Shown here: positions 16,673 through 25,415 of the stretch, in pieces | Layout of the letters: each line of letters opens with the position of its first letter | Numbering within the stretch: position 1 is the first letter of the stretch | NCBI RefSeq assembly: GCF_020400725.1 | Contig: NZ_JAINVG010000037.1 | Span: forward strand, 1 to 64,000 | Direction of reading: 5' to 3' | DNA: 64,000 bases | From: Streptomyces sp. NK15101 | GTDB lineage: Bacteria; Actinomycetota; Actinomycetes; Streptomycetales; Streptomycetaceae | The notes under the pieces: generated by a model | Databases searched by the model: none | What the model was told of the DNA's origin: nothing | The model's input: the letters and a program-made list of their open reading frames with translations, nothing else | Made by a program: the position numbers and the translations under genes

Positions 16673-17006
16673 ACGTCCTGTCCCGCGCCCACGAGGCTGT
16701 GCGGTACGAGACGGACGACCGGCTCGACGCGACCGCGCGCACACCCACGAGCCGCCCGCTGCCGGGGGAGGGGCGCTCCGCGCGGGACACCGGCTTCATC
16801 GCCCTCGACGAGCGGAACCGTCCCCGTCTCCGCCGTCTGGTCGTACGCCCCCGAAACGCCCGCCCTGCTCGTCCGGAGCAGCGGCAAGCGGCTCCTGGCG
16901 GTCCACACGACCCGCCGTCCCGGGTACGTGGCCCGTCAGGCGCGCACGAGCGGTTCCGTCCCCCGGGCTCTCCGCCGACCGACGGACGGGGAACGGGCTC
17001 ACGGCC
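16673..17006. other. Gap without a supported gene
   Basis: A plus-strand stretch near 16810-16930 reads VPVSAVWSYAPETPALLV and looks coding-like, perhaps a fragment of an SsgA-like or other small actinobacterial protein. It lacks a start, a ribosome-binding site and intact flanks. Nothing else is visible. Confidence 0.3.
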
Positions 17007-17384
17007 TCATGCATCCGGCACGGGTGTGGCCTGGTGGTAGTACATCCGCCACCCGGATTCTTCATCCGGCTTCCGCCAGATGGAGCTCCTCCGGGCCCGC
17101 CTGCCATCGATCATGGTCTCGAACGTCAGATGCACGATCCCCGGCGCCAGCACAGTGCCCGTCATCTCGCTGGGCACGTACTGCGGGCCGTCATCGGCAG
17201 CGCCCTGCATCACCGGAAGCGCCGAGAGCATCGACCGGCGGTCCCACCTACGCCCTGAGGCACCCACTTCCACGAACTCCGGATCGAGGAGTCGATCCGC
17301 CAACGCCCCGGATGACCGTCCGGCCGGGCTCAGCAACTGCAACTCTCGCCTGATGACCTCGGCCACGCTGCTTTCCATGTTCAT
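17007..17384 (-). CDS. SnoaL/DUF4440-like NTF2-fold protein
   Basis: From ATG at 17384, 125 residues form an NTF2-like domain. It starts with AEVIRRELQLLSP, has LLDPEFVEVGASGRRWDRRSM, which is typical of DUF4440 proteins, and ends with WRMYYHQATPVPD. These are small alpha+beta barrels, often of unknown substrate. Upstream bases give a weak GGAT ribosome-binding site. An N-terminal extension to 17501 is open but has no family support. It is downstream of, and on the same strand as, the B12-MerR gene but separated by 295 bases. Confidence 0.78.
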   Translation of the reverse strand: MNMESSVAEVIRRELQLLSPAGRSSGALADRLLDPEFVEVGASGRRWDRRSMLSALPVMQGAADDGPQYVPSEMTGTVLAPGIVHLTFETMIDGRRARRSSIWRKPDEESGWRMYYHQATPVPDA

Positions 17385-17679
17385 TGGGACATCCTGCCCC
17401 GGCTGACCTGGGCGTTCGCAAGCGAATTGAGGAGCCGACCGCGCGGGTCTTCCTGCTGGAACGGTGCCACTGCGGGGCGACAAGGCGCATCCCTCCCGCA
17501 CCGTTCCACATGACGGGCATGGCGCCGACCGGTGCGAATTCGAGCTGCGGATCGGAACTGGACCAGATACATCACGCGGTGCCCGAACAACGAGGCCCGC
17601 CGGCCGGCGATCGCCTCCGTGAGCTGCCGCGACCGCGCGTCAGGCTCGGGTACGAGACAGAGCGCCCCCGGAAGCCGTG

Positions 17680-18720
17680 TCAGCCTTCGGCACTCCCGGC
17701 CGGCTCTCCGTACAGCCGTGAGACCACGCCGATCGCCTCGCGCAGCCCGGCAGGACGCACCGTGCCGGGAGCGGGCGTCCGGCCGAGCCAGCCGGGGCCC
17801 GCGAGAAGGACGAGGGGCGCGGTGCGTGCTCCCCGGACCCCGAAGGCCGTCGCCGCGACGTGCCGGGCCAGTGCGTGGTCCGCGGTGGATCTCGCCTGGG
17901 ACCAGAGGGCGACGGCGGCCGGCCCGGACCGTCGTACCGCCGCGTCGAGGGCCTCCGCGGGTACGGCCGCGCCGAACATCCTCGTGGGCAGCCCCCTTTC
18001 GGCGAGTCCGGCCGTGAGTGCCTCCAGAGACAGGGTGTGCTGCTCCGCGGGGACACAGGCCAGCACGATCGGAGCGGCAGGGGAGGCGACCGCCGGTCCG
18101 GTGACGGCGGCCCGCCGCAGCGCGGTGGAGATGTGCCAGGAGAGCAGGTGCTCCACCTCGACGTAGCGGTCGCCGGACGATTCCCACTTCCGGCCCACGG
18201 CGTGCAGCGTGGGAACCAGGATCTCCTCCCAGGCGGTGACCAGCCCGTGCTCCGCCAGCGCATCCTGGAGCAGCCGCTCCATGGCCGGACCATCGAGGCG
18301 TACGGCGGCACGGGCGAGCCCGCGGCACTCCTGCCGTACGTCGCCCAGGGGCAGACCGCTGCCGGGCCCGGCGCGGCCGGTCCTTCCCGGAGGCACGTCC
18401 TCCGGGGGCGCGGCCGGGCCCGCCGCCTCGGGTCCGGCCTGAGGGGCGTCGGCGGTCGCGTCGGGAACGGCCGTCCCGGAAGCGAGCCGGACCTGCCGGG
18501 CCGTCCGTGCAGCCTCGGCGGGCGGGACGCCCGACGCCGTGAGACGGCACATCTCCTCGAGCATCGCGACGTCCACGGGGCTCCACCGCCTGTGTCGTCC
18601 GTCCGCGCGCACGGCAGGGCCGATGCCGTACCGCTGGTCCCAGGAGCGGACCGTGGTGGGGGAGACGCCCAGGCGCCGTGCCACGGCGCCGGTCGTGATG
18701 CCGGGATCTCTGTCGGACAT
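17680..18720 (-). CDS. MerR-family regulator with cobalamin-binding domain (LitR/CarH type)
   Basis: ATG at 18720 follows GGTGGA, giving 346 residues. Residues 8-75 are a MerR winged helix (ITTGAVARRLGVSPTTVRSWDQRYG). A linker rich in Pro/Ala follows, then a helical B12-cap with GRKWESSGDRYVEVEH and a Rossmann domain with EQHTLSLEAL. CarH/LitR proteins bind adenosylcobalamin and release DNA in light. The cap motif is one residue longer than the W-x9-EH of CarH, and the cobalamin-ligand motif reads ExHxxS rather than DxHxxG, as far as I can align by eye. It is divergent from the DUF2867 protein gene. Confidence 0.88.
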   Translation of the reverse strand: MSDRDPGITTGAVARRLGVSPTTVRSWDQRYGIGPAVRADGRHRRWSPVDVAMLEEMCRLTASGVPPAEAARTARQVRLASGTAVPDATADAPQAGPEAAGPAAPPEDVPPGRTGRAGPGSGLPLGDVRQECRGLARAAVRLDGPAMERLLQDALAEHGLVTAWEEILVPTLHAVGRKWESSGDRYVEVEHLLSWHISTALRRAAVTGPAVASPAAPIVLACVPAEQHTLSLEALTAGLAERGLPTRMFGAAVPAEALDAAVRRSGPAAVALWSQARSTADHALARHVAATAFGVRGARTAPLVLLAGPGWLGRTPAPGTVRPAGLREAIGVVSRLYGEPAGSAEG

Positions 18721-19057
18721 GTCATCCACCATACGACGCGAAAACGATGCGAAGGCGTGACTCGTCGGCGCGCAGTGTCTCCAGGCGTGTCCTGCCCCGG
18801 CGGCCTCCGGAGGACGCGTGCGGTCGTACGGCCCCGGAACCGGGAGGTGCTCCGCCAGTGGGTACCCGGCCGCCCCGGTCTCCCGGGCGGAGCTGGACCA
18901 GGTCCTCGCCGACAAGGCGACGCTCACCGAGAGCGGCAGGCACGGCGGCCGGCTTCGGCGGGGTCACCGGGCCGGGCCCGCATCCGTGTGTCCCCGGGAC
19001 GGCGAAGAAGCGGTGCAGGACGTGTACGCCACGGCAATCGGTGAAACGGATCAGCAC
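18721..19057. other. Divergent intergenic region of the B12-MerR gene
   Basis: The region carries the direct repeat at 18734-18751 next to the MerR start. The remaining 300 bases show no intact frame; short stretches such as SRAELDQVLADKATLTESG near 18890 look coding-like and may be a remnant. Confidence 0.4.
18734..18751 (-). promoter_or_regulatory. 11-bp-period direct repeat at the B12-MerR promoter
   Basis: CGACGCG-AAAA-CGATGCG differs at only two of 18 bases from the element before the ECF sigma gene. It begins 14 bases upstream of the MerR start codon. The CarH operator of Thermus is built of 11-bp direct repeats, so autoregulation by this protein is plausible. No convincing third repeat is visible. 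Confidence 0.6.
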
Positions 19058-20572
19058 ATGGACACTCCGACCCCACCCGAGGGCGCCCGCTGCCTGGTCA
19101 CCGGCGCGAGCGGCTACATCGGGGGCCGCCTCGTGCCGGAGCTGCTCGACAGCGGCTATCGCGTGCGCTGTCTCGCCCGGCACCCGGACAAGCTCCGCGA
19201 CTTTCCCTGGGCCGACCGTGCGGAGACCGTGCGCGGGGACGTCACCGACGCCGCGAGCCTCCGCGAGCCGCTCGCCGGCGTCGACGTCGCCTACTACCTC
19301 GTCCACTCCATGAGCTCGACGGCGGACTTCGAGGAAGCCGACCGGCTCGCCGCCCGCACCTTCGCCGCCGAGGCCCGGTCCGCCGGGGTGCGGCGCATCG
19401 TCTACCTGGGCGGTCTGGTTCCGCGCGGAGTGGCGGACGGCGAGCTCTCGCCTCACCTGCGTTCCCGTACCGAGGTGGGCCGCATCCTCCTCGACTCGGG
19501 CGTTCCCACCACCGTCCTGCGGGCCGCCGTCGTCATCGGCTCCGGATCGGCGTCCTTCGAGATGCTCCGGTACCTGACCGAGCGCCTGCCGGTCATGGTC
19601 ACGCCCAGCTGGGTCGACAGCCGGGTCCAGCCCATCGCGGTCCGCGACGTGCTGCGGTACCTGGTGGGGAGCGCGGGCATGCCCCCGGACGTCAGCCGGA
19701 CCTTCGACATCGGCGGCCCGGACGTGCTCACGTACCGGGAGATGATGGAGCGGTACGCGGAGGTCGCCGGGCTCCGCAAGCGCCTGATCGTCCCCGTGCC
19801 GGTCCTCACGCCCCGGCTGTCCAGCCAATGGATCGGTCTCGTCACGCCGGTCCCCGCCTCCCTGGCCCGGCCCCTCACCGAATCGCTCCGGCACGAGGTG
19901 GTCCGCACCGAGAACGACATCACGCGGTACGTCCCGGACGGCCCCGGGGCACCCGTCCCCTTCGAGGAGTCCCTCCGGCTGGCCCTCCGCCGCGTGCGTG
20001 AGGCGCGGGTGAGCACCCGCTGGTCCTCCGCCTCGCCGCCCGGGGCGCCGAGCGATCCGCTGCCGACCGACCCGGACTGGGCGGGCGGCAGCCTCTACAC
20101 GGACGAACGGTCGCGCACCGTCGACGCGAGCCCGGAGTCGCTTTGGCGGGTCATCGAGGGGGTGGGCGGGGAGAACGGCTGGTATTCCTTCCCGCTCGCC
20201 TGGGCCGTCCGGGGGTGGGCGGACCGGCTCGTCGGGGGAGTGGGACTGCGCCGGGGACGCCGGGACGCGGCGCGCCTCCGGGTCGGGGACGCGCTGGACT
20301 TCTGGCGCGTCGAGGAGATCGACCGCGGACGCCTGCTGCGCCTTCGCGCCGAGATGCGCCTGCCGGGGCTCGCGTGGCTGGAGATGGGCGTCGACCGGGA
20401 CGAGCGGGGCCGGACGTCGTACCGGCAGCGGGCGCTCTTCCACCCCAGGGGCCTCGCGGGACAGACGTACTGGTGGAGCGTGGCCCCGTTCCACGCCGTG
20501 GTCTTCGGCGGCATGGCCAGGAACATCGCCCGGACCGCCGAGACGGAGAGCAAGCGGCGGGACGCGCCGTGA
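19058..20572 (+). CDS. NAD(P)-binding epimerase-like protein with C-terminal DUF2867 domain
   Basis: 504 residues from ATG 19058. The first 320 residues form an extended/atypical SDR Rossmann domain: GASGYIGGRL nucleotide loop at about 15-24, then VDVAYYLVHSMSS and RRIVYLGGLVP. The C-terminal 150 residues match DUF2867, a helix-grip-like domain ending WWSVAPFHAVVFGGMARNIA. The fused form is common in actinobacteria; the reaction is unknown. It is divergent from the B12-MerR gene and probably in its regulon. The next frame, GTG at 20569, overlaps the stop. Confidence 0.85.
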   Translation: MDTPTPPEGARCLVTGASGYIGGRLVPELLDSGYRVRCLARHPDKLRDFPWADRAETVRGDVTDAASLREPLAGVDVAYYLVHSMSSTADFEEADRLAARTFAAEARSAGVRRIVYLGGLVPRGVADGELSPHLRSRTEVGRILLDSGVPTTVLRAAVVIGSGSASFEMLRYLTERLPVMVTPSWVDSRVQPIAVRDVLRYLVGSAGMPPDVSRTFDIGGPDVLTYREMMERYAEVAGLRKRLIVPVPVLTPRLSSQWIGLVTPVPASLARPLTESLRHEVVRTENDITRYVPDGPGAPVPFEESLRLALRRVREARVSTRWSSASPPGAPSDPLPTDPDWAGGSLYTDERSRTVDASPESLWRVIEGVGGENGWYSFPLAWAVRGWADRLVGGVGLRRGRRDAARLRVGDALDFWRVEEIDRGRLLRLRAEMRLPGLAWLEMGVDRDERGRTSYRQRALFHPRGLAGQTYWWSVAPFHAVVFGGMARNIARTAETESKRRDAP

Positions 20573-20673
20573 ACGAAGGGCGATCACCGATGCCGGACGA
20601 ACACGGCCCGTGGACACCGGACGCACCCGGGGGCACCCGCCCGCGGGACGTGACGGTCCGGGAGCGGCCGTGA
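20569..20673 (+). CDS. Possible 34-aa overlapping ORF
   Basis: GTG at 20569 overlaps the TGA of the DUF2867 protein gene (GTGA), the usual sign of translational coupling. The 34-residue product is rich in Pro, Gly and charged residues and resembles nothing known. It ends 17 bases before the SDR start, which has its own AAGGAG. It may only be a leader frame. Confidence 0.28.
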   Translation: MNEGRSPMPDEHGPWTPDAPGGTRPRDVTVRERP

Positions 20674-20690
20674 AACCCAAGGAGACCACC

Positions 20691-21581
20691 ATGAAGCGTT
20701 CACCGGATCTGCGAGGGCGTACCGCGGTCATCACGGGAGCCGCCCGCGGGCTGGGCGCCGGCCTGGCCCACCGGCTCTCCGAGCGGGGGATGAAGGTGGC
20801 CCTGCTGGGCCGGGAGGCCGCCACACTGGAGGCGGTCGCCACGACCCTCCCCACGGAGAGCCACGTCGTCGAGGTCGACGTCACCGACGACGCCGCCATG
20901 CGCGGGGCCGCGGACGACGTGGCCCGGCACCTCGGAGCCCCGTCGGTGGTCGTCGCGAACGCCGGCGTGGCCGAAGGCGGCCCGTTCGAGAGCTCCGACC
21001 CGGCGACCTGGCGGCGCGTCATCGAGGTCAACCTCGTCGGAAGCGCCGTCACCGCGCGTTCCTTCCTTCCCGGGCTGCGCGCCACGCGCGGTTACTTTCT
21101 CCAGGTCGCCTCGACGGCGGCCTTCGGCGCGGCCCCCATGATGAGCGCCTACTGCGCCTCCAAGGCCGGAGTCGAGGCCTTCGCGCGGTCCCTCCGTGCC
21201 GAAGTGGCCCCTGTGGGCGTCGCCGTGGGCGTGGCCTACCTGCACTGGACCGACACCGACATGATCCGCGACGTCGACCGCCACCCGGTCCTCCGGGAGC
21301 TGCGTGGACACATGCCCGCGCCCGCCCGCCGGGTGTACCCGGTGGACCGGGTCTCGGCCTGGCTCGCCCGCGGGGTCGACCGCCGCTCCCCTTCCGTCTA
21401 CGCGCCGCCGTGGCTCAGGCTCGCCCAGGCCGGACGCCCGTTCTTCCCCCTCGCGGTCGACCTCCTGTCACGTCGGGAACTGCCGCGCCTCATGCGCGAG
21501 TCCGCGTTCGACCAGACCGGTCTGCTCGGCCCCGGCGGTCGCATCGAGGCGGCGTCGCTCGACGACCGGCGGGTGAGCTGA
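20691..21581 (+). CDS. Short-chain dehydrogenase/reductase
   Basis: ATG at 20691 follows AAGGAG, giving 296 residues. Cofactor loop GAARGLGAGLAHR is at about 15-27. NAGVAEGG marks the NAG motif. Catalytic residues appear as Ser in QVASTAAFG and as YCASK, the Tyr-x3-Lys pair. The C-terminal 60 residues (WLRLAQAGRPFFPLAVDLL) are hydrophobic and may be membrane-associated. It follows the DUF2867 protein gene by about 120 bases on the same strand, so joint transcription is likely. Substrate unknown. Confidence 0.88.
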   Translation: MKRSPDLRGRTAVITGAARGLGAGLAHRLSERGMKVALLGREAATLEAVATTLPTESHVVEVDVTDDAAMRGAADDVARHLGAPSVVVANAGVAEGGPFESSDPATWRRVIEVNLVGSAVTARSFLPGLRATRGYFLQVASTAAFGAAPMMSAYCASKAGVEAFARSLRAEVAPVGVAVGVAYLHWTDTDMIRDVDRHPVLRELRGHMPAPARRVYPVDRVSAWLARGVDRRSPSVYAPPWLRLAQAGRPFFPLAVDLLSRRELPRLMRESAFDQTGLLGPGGRIEAASLDDRRVS

Positions 21582-21618
21582 TTCCGTGTTCCCCCCGACG
21601 TCCGCATAGGCTGGCGGC

Positions 21619-22107
21619 GTGGATGACGGGCATGTGGGGACGATCGTGACGGGTGACGGGAGCGGGACCGATCCGCAGAGGTTCGCGGTCGCGCTGCGTC
21701 GGACCATCGGTGAGATGAACCGTCTGGTCCACGGCTTCGCCTCCACCGAGAACCTGCACCCCACCGACGTCCATGCGCTCTCGTTCGTGCTCGACCACCC
21801 CGACACGGCCACTCCGGGACTGTTGAGAGAGCATCTCGGCCTGACCTCCGGCGCGGTGACCGCCTGCCTCGACCGGCTCGAGAAGGCGGGCCACATCCGT
21901 CGCAGCAGGGCTGACGACGACCGGCGCGTGGTGCGCATCCACTACGTCCCGGAAGCCCGAGCGGCGGCGCGGGCGCATTTCATGCCGCTCGCGCAGGCGG
22001 CGGATCGTGCGCGCGGCCGGTTCACGAAGGACGAGCTGGCGGTCGTCCTGAGGTATCTGGACGCCCTGAACGAGGAACTCGGAGAGCTGCGCGCTCCCCG
22101 CCGCTGA
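21619..22107 (+). CDS. MarR-family transcriptional regulator
   Basis: GTG at 21619 gives 162 residues with the winged-helix MarR core. A dimerisation helix precedes TPGLLREHLGLTSGAVTACLDRLEKAGHIRR, the recognition helix, and the wing RADDDRRVVRIHYVPEA. Members repress nearby exporters and release DNA on ligand binding. The MMPL exporter gene lies 263 bases downstream, with a 19-bp palindrome in its promoter, so this regulator probably controls it. Confidence 0.88.
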   Translation: MDDGHVGTIVTGDGSGTDPQRFAVALRRTIGEMNRLVHGFASTENLHPTDVHALSFVLDHPDTATPGLLREHLGLTSGAVTACLDRLEKAGHIRRSRADDDRRVVRIHYVPEARAAARAHFMPLAQAADRARGRFTKDELAVVLRYLDALNEELGELRAPRR

Positions 22108-22312
22108 CTCTGCCCGGCGCGGTTCACCAGGCCGGGCCCCGGGTCCGGAGGCCCGGGCGCCGCTGGGCAGGGGAACCGGGGCGGATTTTCCCGGAGCTGC
22201 ATCCGTGCCGGACCGGTGCGCGGAAGACAGGGTGACCGACTCAGGACGGGGCGCCCGTGCCCTCCGCCCGGACCCGTACGTTCCATCTGAAGAGGTCCCG
22301 CTCGGTTCGTGC

Positions 22313-22342
22313 TTCAATGTATCTCGATCATTGAGATAATTA
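22313..22342 (+). promoter_or_regulatory. MarR-type operator and promoter of the MMPL gene
   Basis: TATCTCGAT-C-ATTGAGATA at 22320-22338 is a 19-bp inverted repeat with one mismatch, in an AT-rich patch that stands out in this DNA. TTCAAT (22313-22318) and TAATTA (22337-22342), 18 bp apart, may be the -35 and -10, so the operator would lie between them. It is 29 bases upstream of the RBS and start at 22371. Confidence 0.65.
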
Positions 22343-22370
22343 ATTGTCGAGAGACGTTCGGGGAGTTCTC

Positions 22371-24443
22371 ATGTCCACATCCCTGCGGTGGGTGCGCAGA
22401 CTGCTGCCCCTGCTGGTGCTCGTCGTCTGGCTCGCCGTCGGGGGAGGGCTCGGCCCCTACGCCGGCAAGCTCGGCGAGGTGGCGACCAACGACCAGGCCG
22501 CCTTCCTGCCCCGCACCGCGGAGTCCACCCTGGTCCTGCGGCAGCAGGAGGCGTTCCGTCAGGAGGAGACCCTGCCGGCCCTGGTCGTCTGGACGGCGGA
22601 GGGCGGGGGGCGCCTCGCCCCGTCGGCCCGGGCGGCCGCCACGGAGGCCCTGGCCGCGCTCGAAGGCACGGAAGGAGTGGTCGGCGCGCCCTCCCCGGCG
22701 TTCCCGTCGGAGGACGGCGAGGCCCTGCGGGGCATCGTCCAGCTCCGCCCCGACCTCGGCGACGAGCTGCCCGCGACCCTGGACGGGGTCGAGGCCGCGG
22801 TGTCCGCCGTGCCGGGGACCGAGACATGGCTGGCCGGCCCCGCCGCCACGCAGGAAGACCTCCGCGACGCCTTCGCCGGCATCGACGGTCTCCTCCTCGT
22901 CGTCGCGCTGGTGACCGTCCTGGTGATCCTGCTCCTGGTCTACCGCAGCGTCCTGCTGCCGCTGCTGATCATCGTCGGCGCCGTCTTCGCCCTCGGTCTG
23001 GCCTGTGCCGTCGTCTACCTCCTGGCCGACCGGGACGTCGTGCGGGTCGACGGCCAGGTGCAGGGCATCCTGTCCATCCTCGTCATCGGCGCCGCGACGG
23101 ACTACGCCCTCCTGCTGGCCGCCCGCTACCGGGAAGAGCTCGGCGCCCGCGACGGGAACAGGGTCCCGGCCATGCGGGCCGCCCTGAAGCAGTCCTTCGG
23201 CCCGATCGTGGCCAGCGCCGCCACGGTCGCGCTCGGTCTGCTCGCCCTGCTGTTCAGCGATCTCACCAACAACCGGGCGCTCGGCCCCGTCGGCGCCATC
23301 GGCATCGCCTGCGCCGTCCTCAGCGCCGTGACGTTCCTCCCCGCCGCCCTGGTCCTCCTCGGACGGGCCGCGTACTGGCCGGCCCGCCCCAAGGCGACCA
23401 CCGGGGACGGTGCGCACCCCGTCTGGCGCAAGGTCGCGGCCCTCGTCGACGGCGCGCCGCGCAAGGTCTGGGCCGCCGCCCTCGCCGCCCTGCTCGTCTG
23501 CGCCGCCTTCTTCCCCGCGCTCGACTCGAAGGGCGTCCCGCTCGACGAGATCTTCGTCAAGGACGCCCCGTCCGTCGCCGCCCAGGAACGCCTGAGCGAG
23601 CACTTCCCCGGCGGCGCGGGCAACCCCGTGGTCGTCGTCGCCGACGGCTCGGCCGCCGAGGAGGTACGCGCCGCGGCCCGGGCCGTCGACGGAGTCGACT
23701 CCGCGGTCCTCTTCGCCCTCCCCGGCACCGCGCGGCCGCTCGTCGCGGACGGGCGCGTCAGGATCGACGTCACCCTCGCGGACGCGGCGGACTCCGACGC
23801 CGCCAAGGACACCGTGGGGCGCCTTCGTGCCACCCTGCACGCCGTACCGGGCGCCGACGCCCTCGTCGGCGGCTACACCGCCCAGCAGTACGACACCCAG
23901 GTCACCGCCGAACGGGACAGGGCGCTCATCGTCCCGGTCGTGCTGGCGATCATCCTGGTGATCCTCGTCGGCCTGCTGCGCTCCTTGCTGCTGCCCGTCC
24001 TGCTGGTGGTGACGGTCGGGCTCAACTTCCTGGCCACGCTGGGTGTCTCCGCCCTCGTGTTCGAGCACGTCCTCGGGTTCACCGGGACCGACTCGGCGGT
24101 CCCCTTGTACGGATTCGTCTTCCTGGTCGCCCTCGGCGTCGACTACAACATCTTCCTCATGTCGCGGGTGCGCGAGGAAACGGTGCTGCACGGCACCCGG
24201 GAGGGCGTGCGCCGCGGCCTGGTCGCCACGGGCGGGGTCATCACCTCGGCCGGCGTCGTCCTCGCCGCCACGTTCGCCGCGCTGGGCGTCATCCCCTTGG
24301 CGTTCCTGGTCCAGATCGCCTTCATCGTGGCCTTCGGCGTCCTGCTCGACACCCTCGTGGTCCGGTCGCTCCTGGTGCCGGCCCTCGTCCGGGACATCGG
24401 CCCCGCGGTCTGGTGGCCGGGCTCGCTCCGGCACCGCCCCTGA
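22371..24443 (+). CDS. MMPL-family (RND-type) membrane transporter
   Basis: ATG at 22371 follows GGGAG, giving 690 residues. The fold is duplicated: each half has one helix, an extracellular domain and then about five helices. The helical blocks are at about 170-340 and 520-680. MMPL features are GAATDYALLLAARYREEL in the first half and LGVDYNIFLMSRVREE in the second, each with the buried Asp-Tyr pair used in proton coupling. Such proteins export lipids or drugs in actinobacteria. The upstream MarR gene is the probable regulator. Confidence 0.9.
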   Translation: MSTSLRWVRRLLPLLVLVVWLAVGGGLGPYAGKLGEVATNDQAAFLPRTAESTLVLRQQEAFRQEETLPALVVWTAEGGGRLAPSARAAATEALAALEGTEGVVGAPSPAFPSEDGEALRGIVQLRPDLGDELPATLDGVEAAVSAVPGTETWLAGPAATQEDLRDAFAGIDGLLLVVALVTVLVILLLVYRSVLLPLLIIVGAVFALGLACAVVYLLADRDVVRVDGQVQGILSILVIGAATDYALLLAARYREELGARDGNRVPAMRAALKQSFGPIVASAATVALGLLALLFSDLTNNRALGPVGAIGIACAVLSAVTFLPAALVLLGRAAYWPARPKATTGDGAHPVWRKVAALVDGAPRKVWAAALAALLVCAAFFPALDSKGVPLDEIFVKDAPSVAAQERLSEHFPGGAGNPVVVVADGSAAEEVRAAARAVDGVDSAVLFALPGTARPLVADGRVRIDVTLADAADSDAAKDTVGRLRATLHAVPGADALVGGYTAQQYDTQVTAERDRALIVPVVLAIILVILVGLLRSLLLPVLLVVTVGLNFLATLGVSALVFEHVLGFTGTDSAVPLYGFVFLVALGVDYNIFLMSRVREETVLHGTREGVRRGLVATGGVITSAGVVLAATFAALGVIPLAFLVQIAFIVAFGVLLDTLVVRSLLVPALVRDIGPAVWWPGSLRHRP

Positions 24444-24560
24444 CCTCCGGCGGCCGGGGCACTCGTCGTACGCCCGCTCGGCCGTCGTCACGGAGACCAC
24501 CGGCACGCGGACGTCGTCCTGTCCGTGGCTCCCCGGCCGGAGGACCGAACCGGCCCGAGA

Positions 24561-25415
24561 TCAGTCGTGGGGTACGAGGGCGACGGGCGCGCGGCTGTGG
24601 TGCAGCACGGAGTGGGCCACGCTGCCGATGTGAGCGCCCAGAGCCGAACGGCGCGTACGACGGCCTACGACGACGAGGCCGGCGCCCCCGGCGGCCTGCA
24701 CCAGTTCGACGCCTGCCGACCCGATCACCACGCGGGCGGTGGCCGTCACACCGGAGTACTCGGCGCGCCAGGGCTCAAGGAGGTCGTCGAGGGAACGCTC
24801 GACCTCCGGGGCCACGACGGGTCGGACGTCCGGCACCATGGCCGGCCCCAGGACCGCGGGGAGCGGGAGCCGCTGGGCGTATACGGCGTTCACCCCGGTG
24901 CGGCGCCGGGCGGCCTCCTCGAAGGCGAACTCCAGGACGGCGTCCGCGGGGTCCTGCGCGTCGACCCCCACCGTGACCGGTCCGAGCGGGACGGCGTCGC
25001 CGAGGGCGCGCACGAGCACCAGGGGCCGCTCGACGGCGCCGGCGACGGTCAGGCCGACGGAGCCGAGCAGATAACCGGCCACACCACCCAGCGCCCGCGA
25101 GCCCAGGACCAGGAGGTCGCCCGTCTCGGCCGCGGCGACGAGGCCCGGGGCAGGGCCCGAGGCCAGCAGCCGAGTGGTCACCGACAGGCCCGGATGGCGC
25201 TCGCGCAGCCTCCCGGCGGTGCGCGTGAGCAGCTCCTCGGCCCAGGACTCCTCGGATTCCTGGGCCGCGGGAGTGGCGGCGGACTCCGGCCACGGTTCTC
25301 TCGCATGGACCAGATGCACGCCGGTTCCGCGCAGCACGGCCTCGTCCGCCGCCCACTCGGCGGCGGCGTGCGCCTGCTCCGTACCGTCGATGCCGACCAC
25401 GATGCCCTGTGTCAT
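24561..25415 (-). CDS. Tandem universal stress protein (two UspA domains)
   Basis: ATG at 25415 follows AGGAGG, giving 284 residues. Domain 1 (residues 1-145) has GIVVGIDGTEQAHAAAEWAA and LGSRALGGVAGYLLGSVG. Domain 2 has TVGVDAQDPADAVLEF and the weaker VGRRTRRSALGAHIGSVAHS. The ATP-binding pattern G-x2-G-x9-G-S/T is near-complete in domain 1 and degenerate in domain 2. The start overlaps the stop of the upstream CBS pseudogene (ATGA), showing they once formed a coupled operon. In streptomycetes such genes are in the DevR/OsdR regulon. Confidence 0.9.
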   Translation of the reverse strand: MTQGIVVGIDGTEQAHAAAEWAADEAVLRGTGVHLVHAREPWPESAATPAAQESEESWAEELLTRTAGRLRERHPGLSVTTRLLASGPAPGLVAAAETGDLLVLGSRALGGVAGYLLGSVGLTVAGAVERPLVLVRALGDAVPLGPVTVGVDAQDPADAVLEFAFEEAARRRTGVNAVYAQRLPLPAVLGPAMVPDVRPVVAPEVERSLDDLLEPWRAEYSGVTATARVVIGSAGVELVQAAGGAGLVVVGRRTRRSALGAHIGSVAHSVLHHSRAPVALVPHD

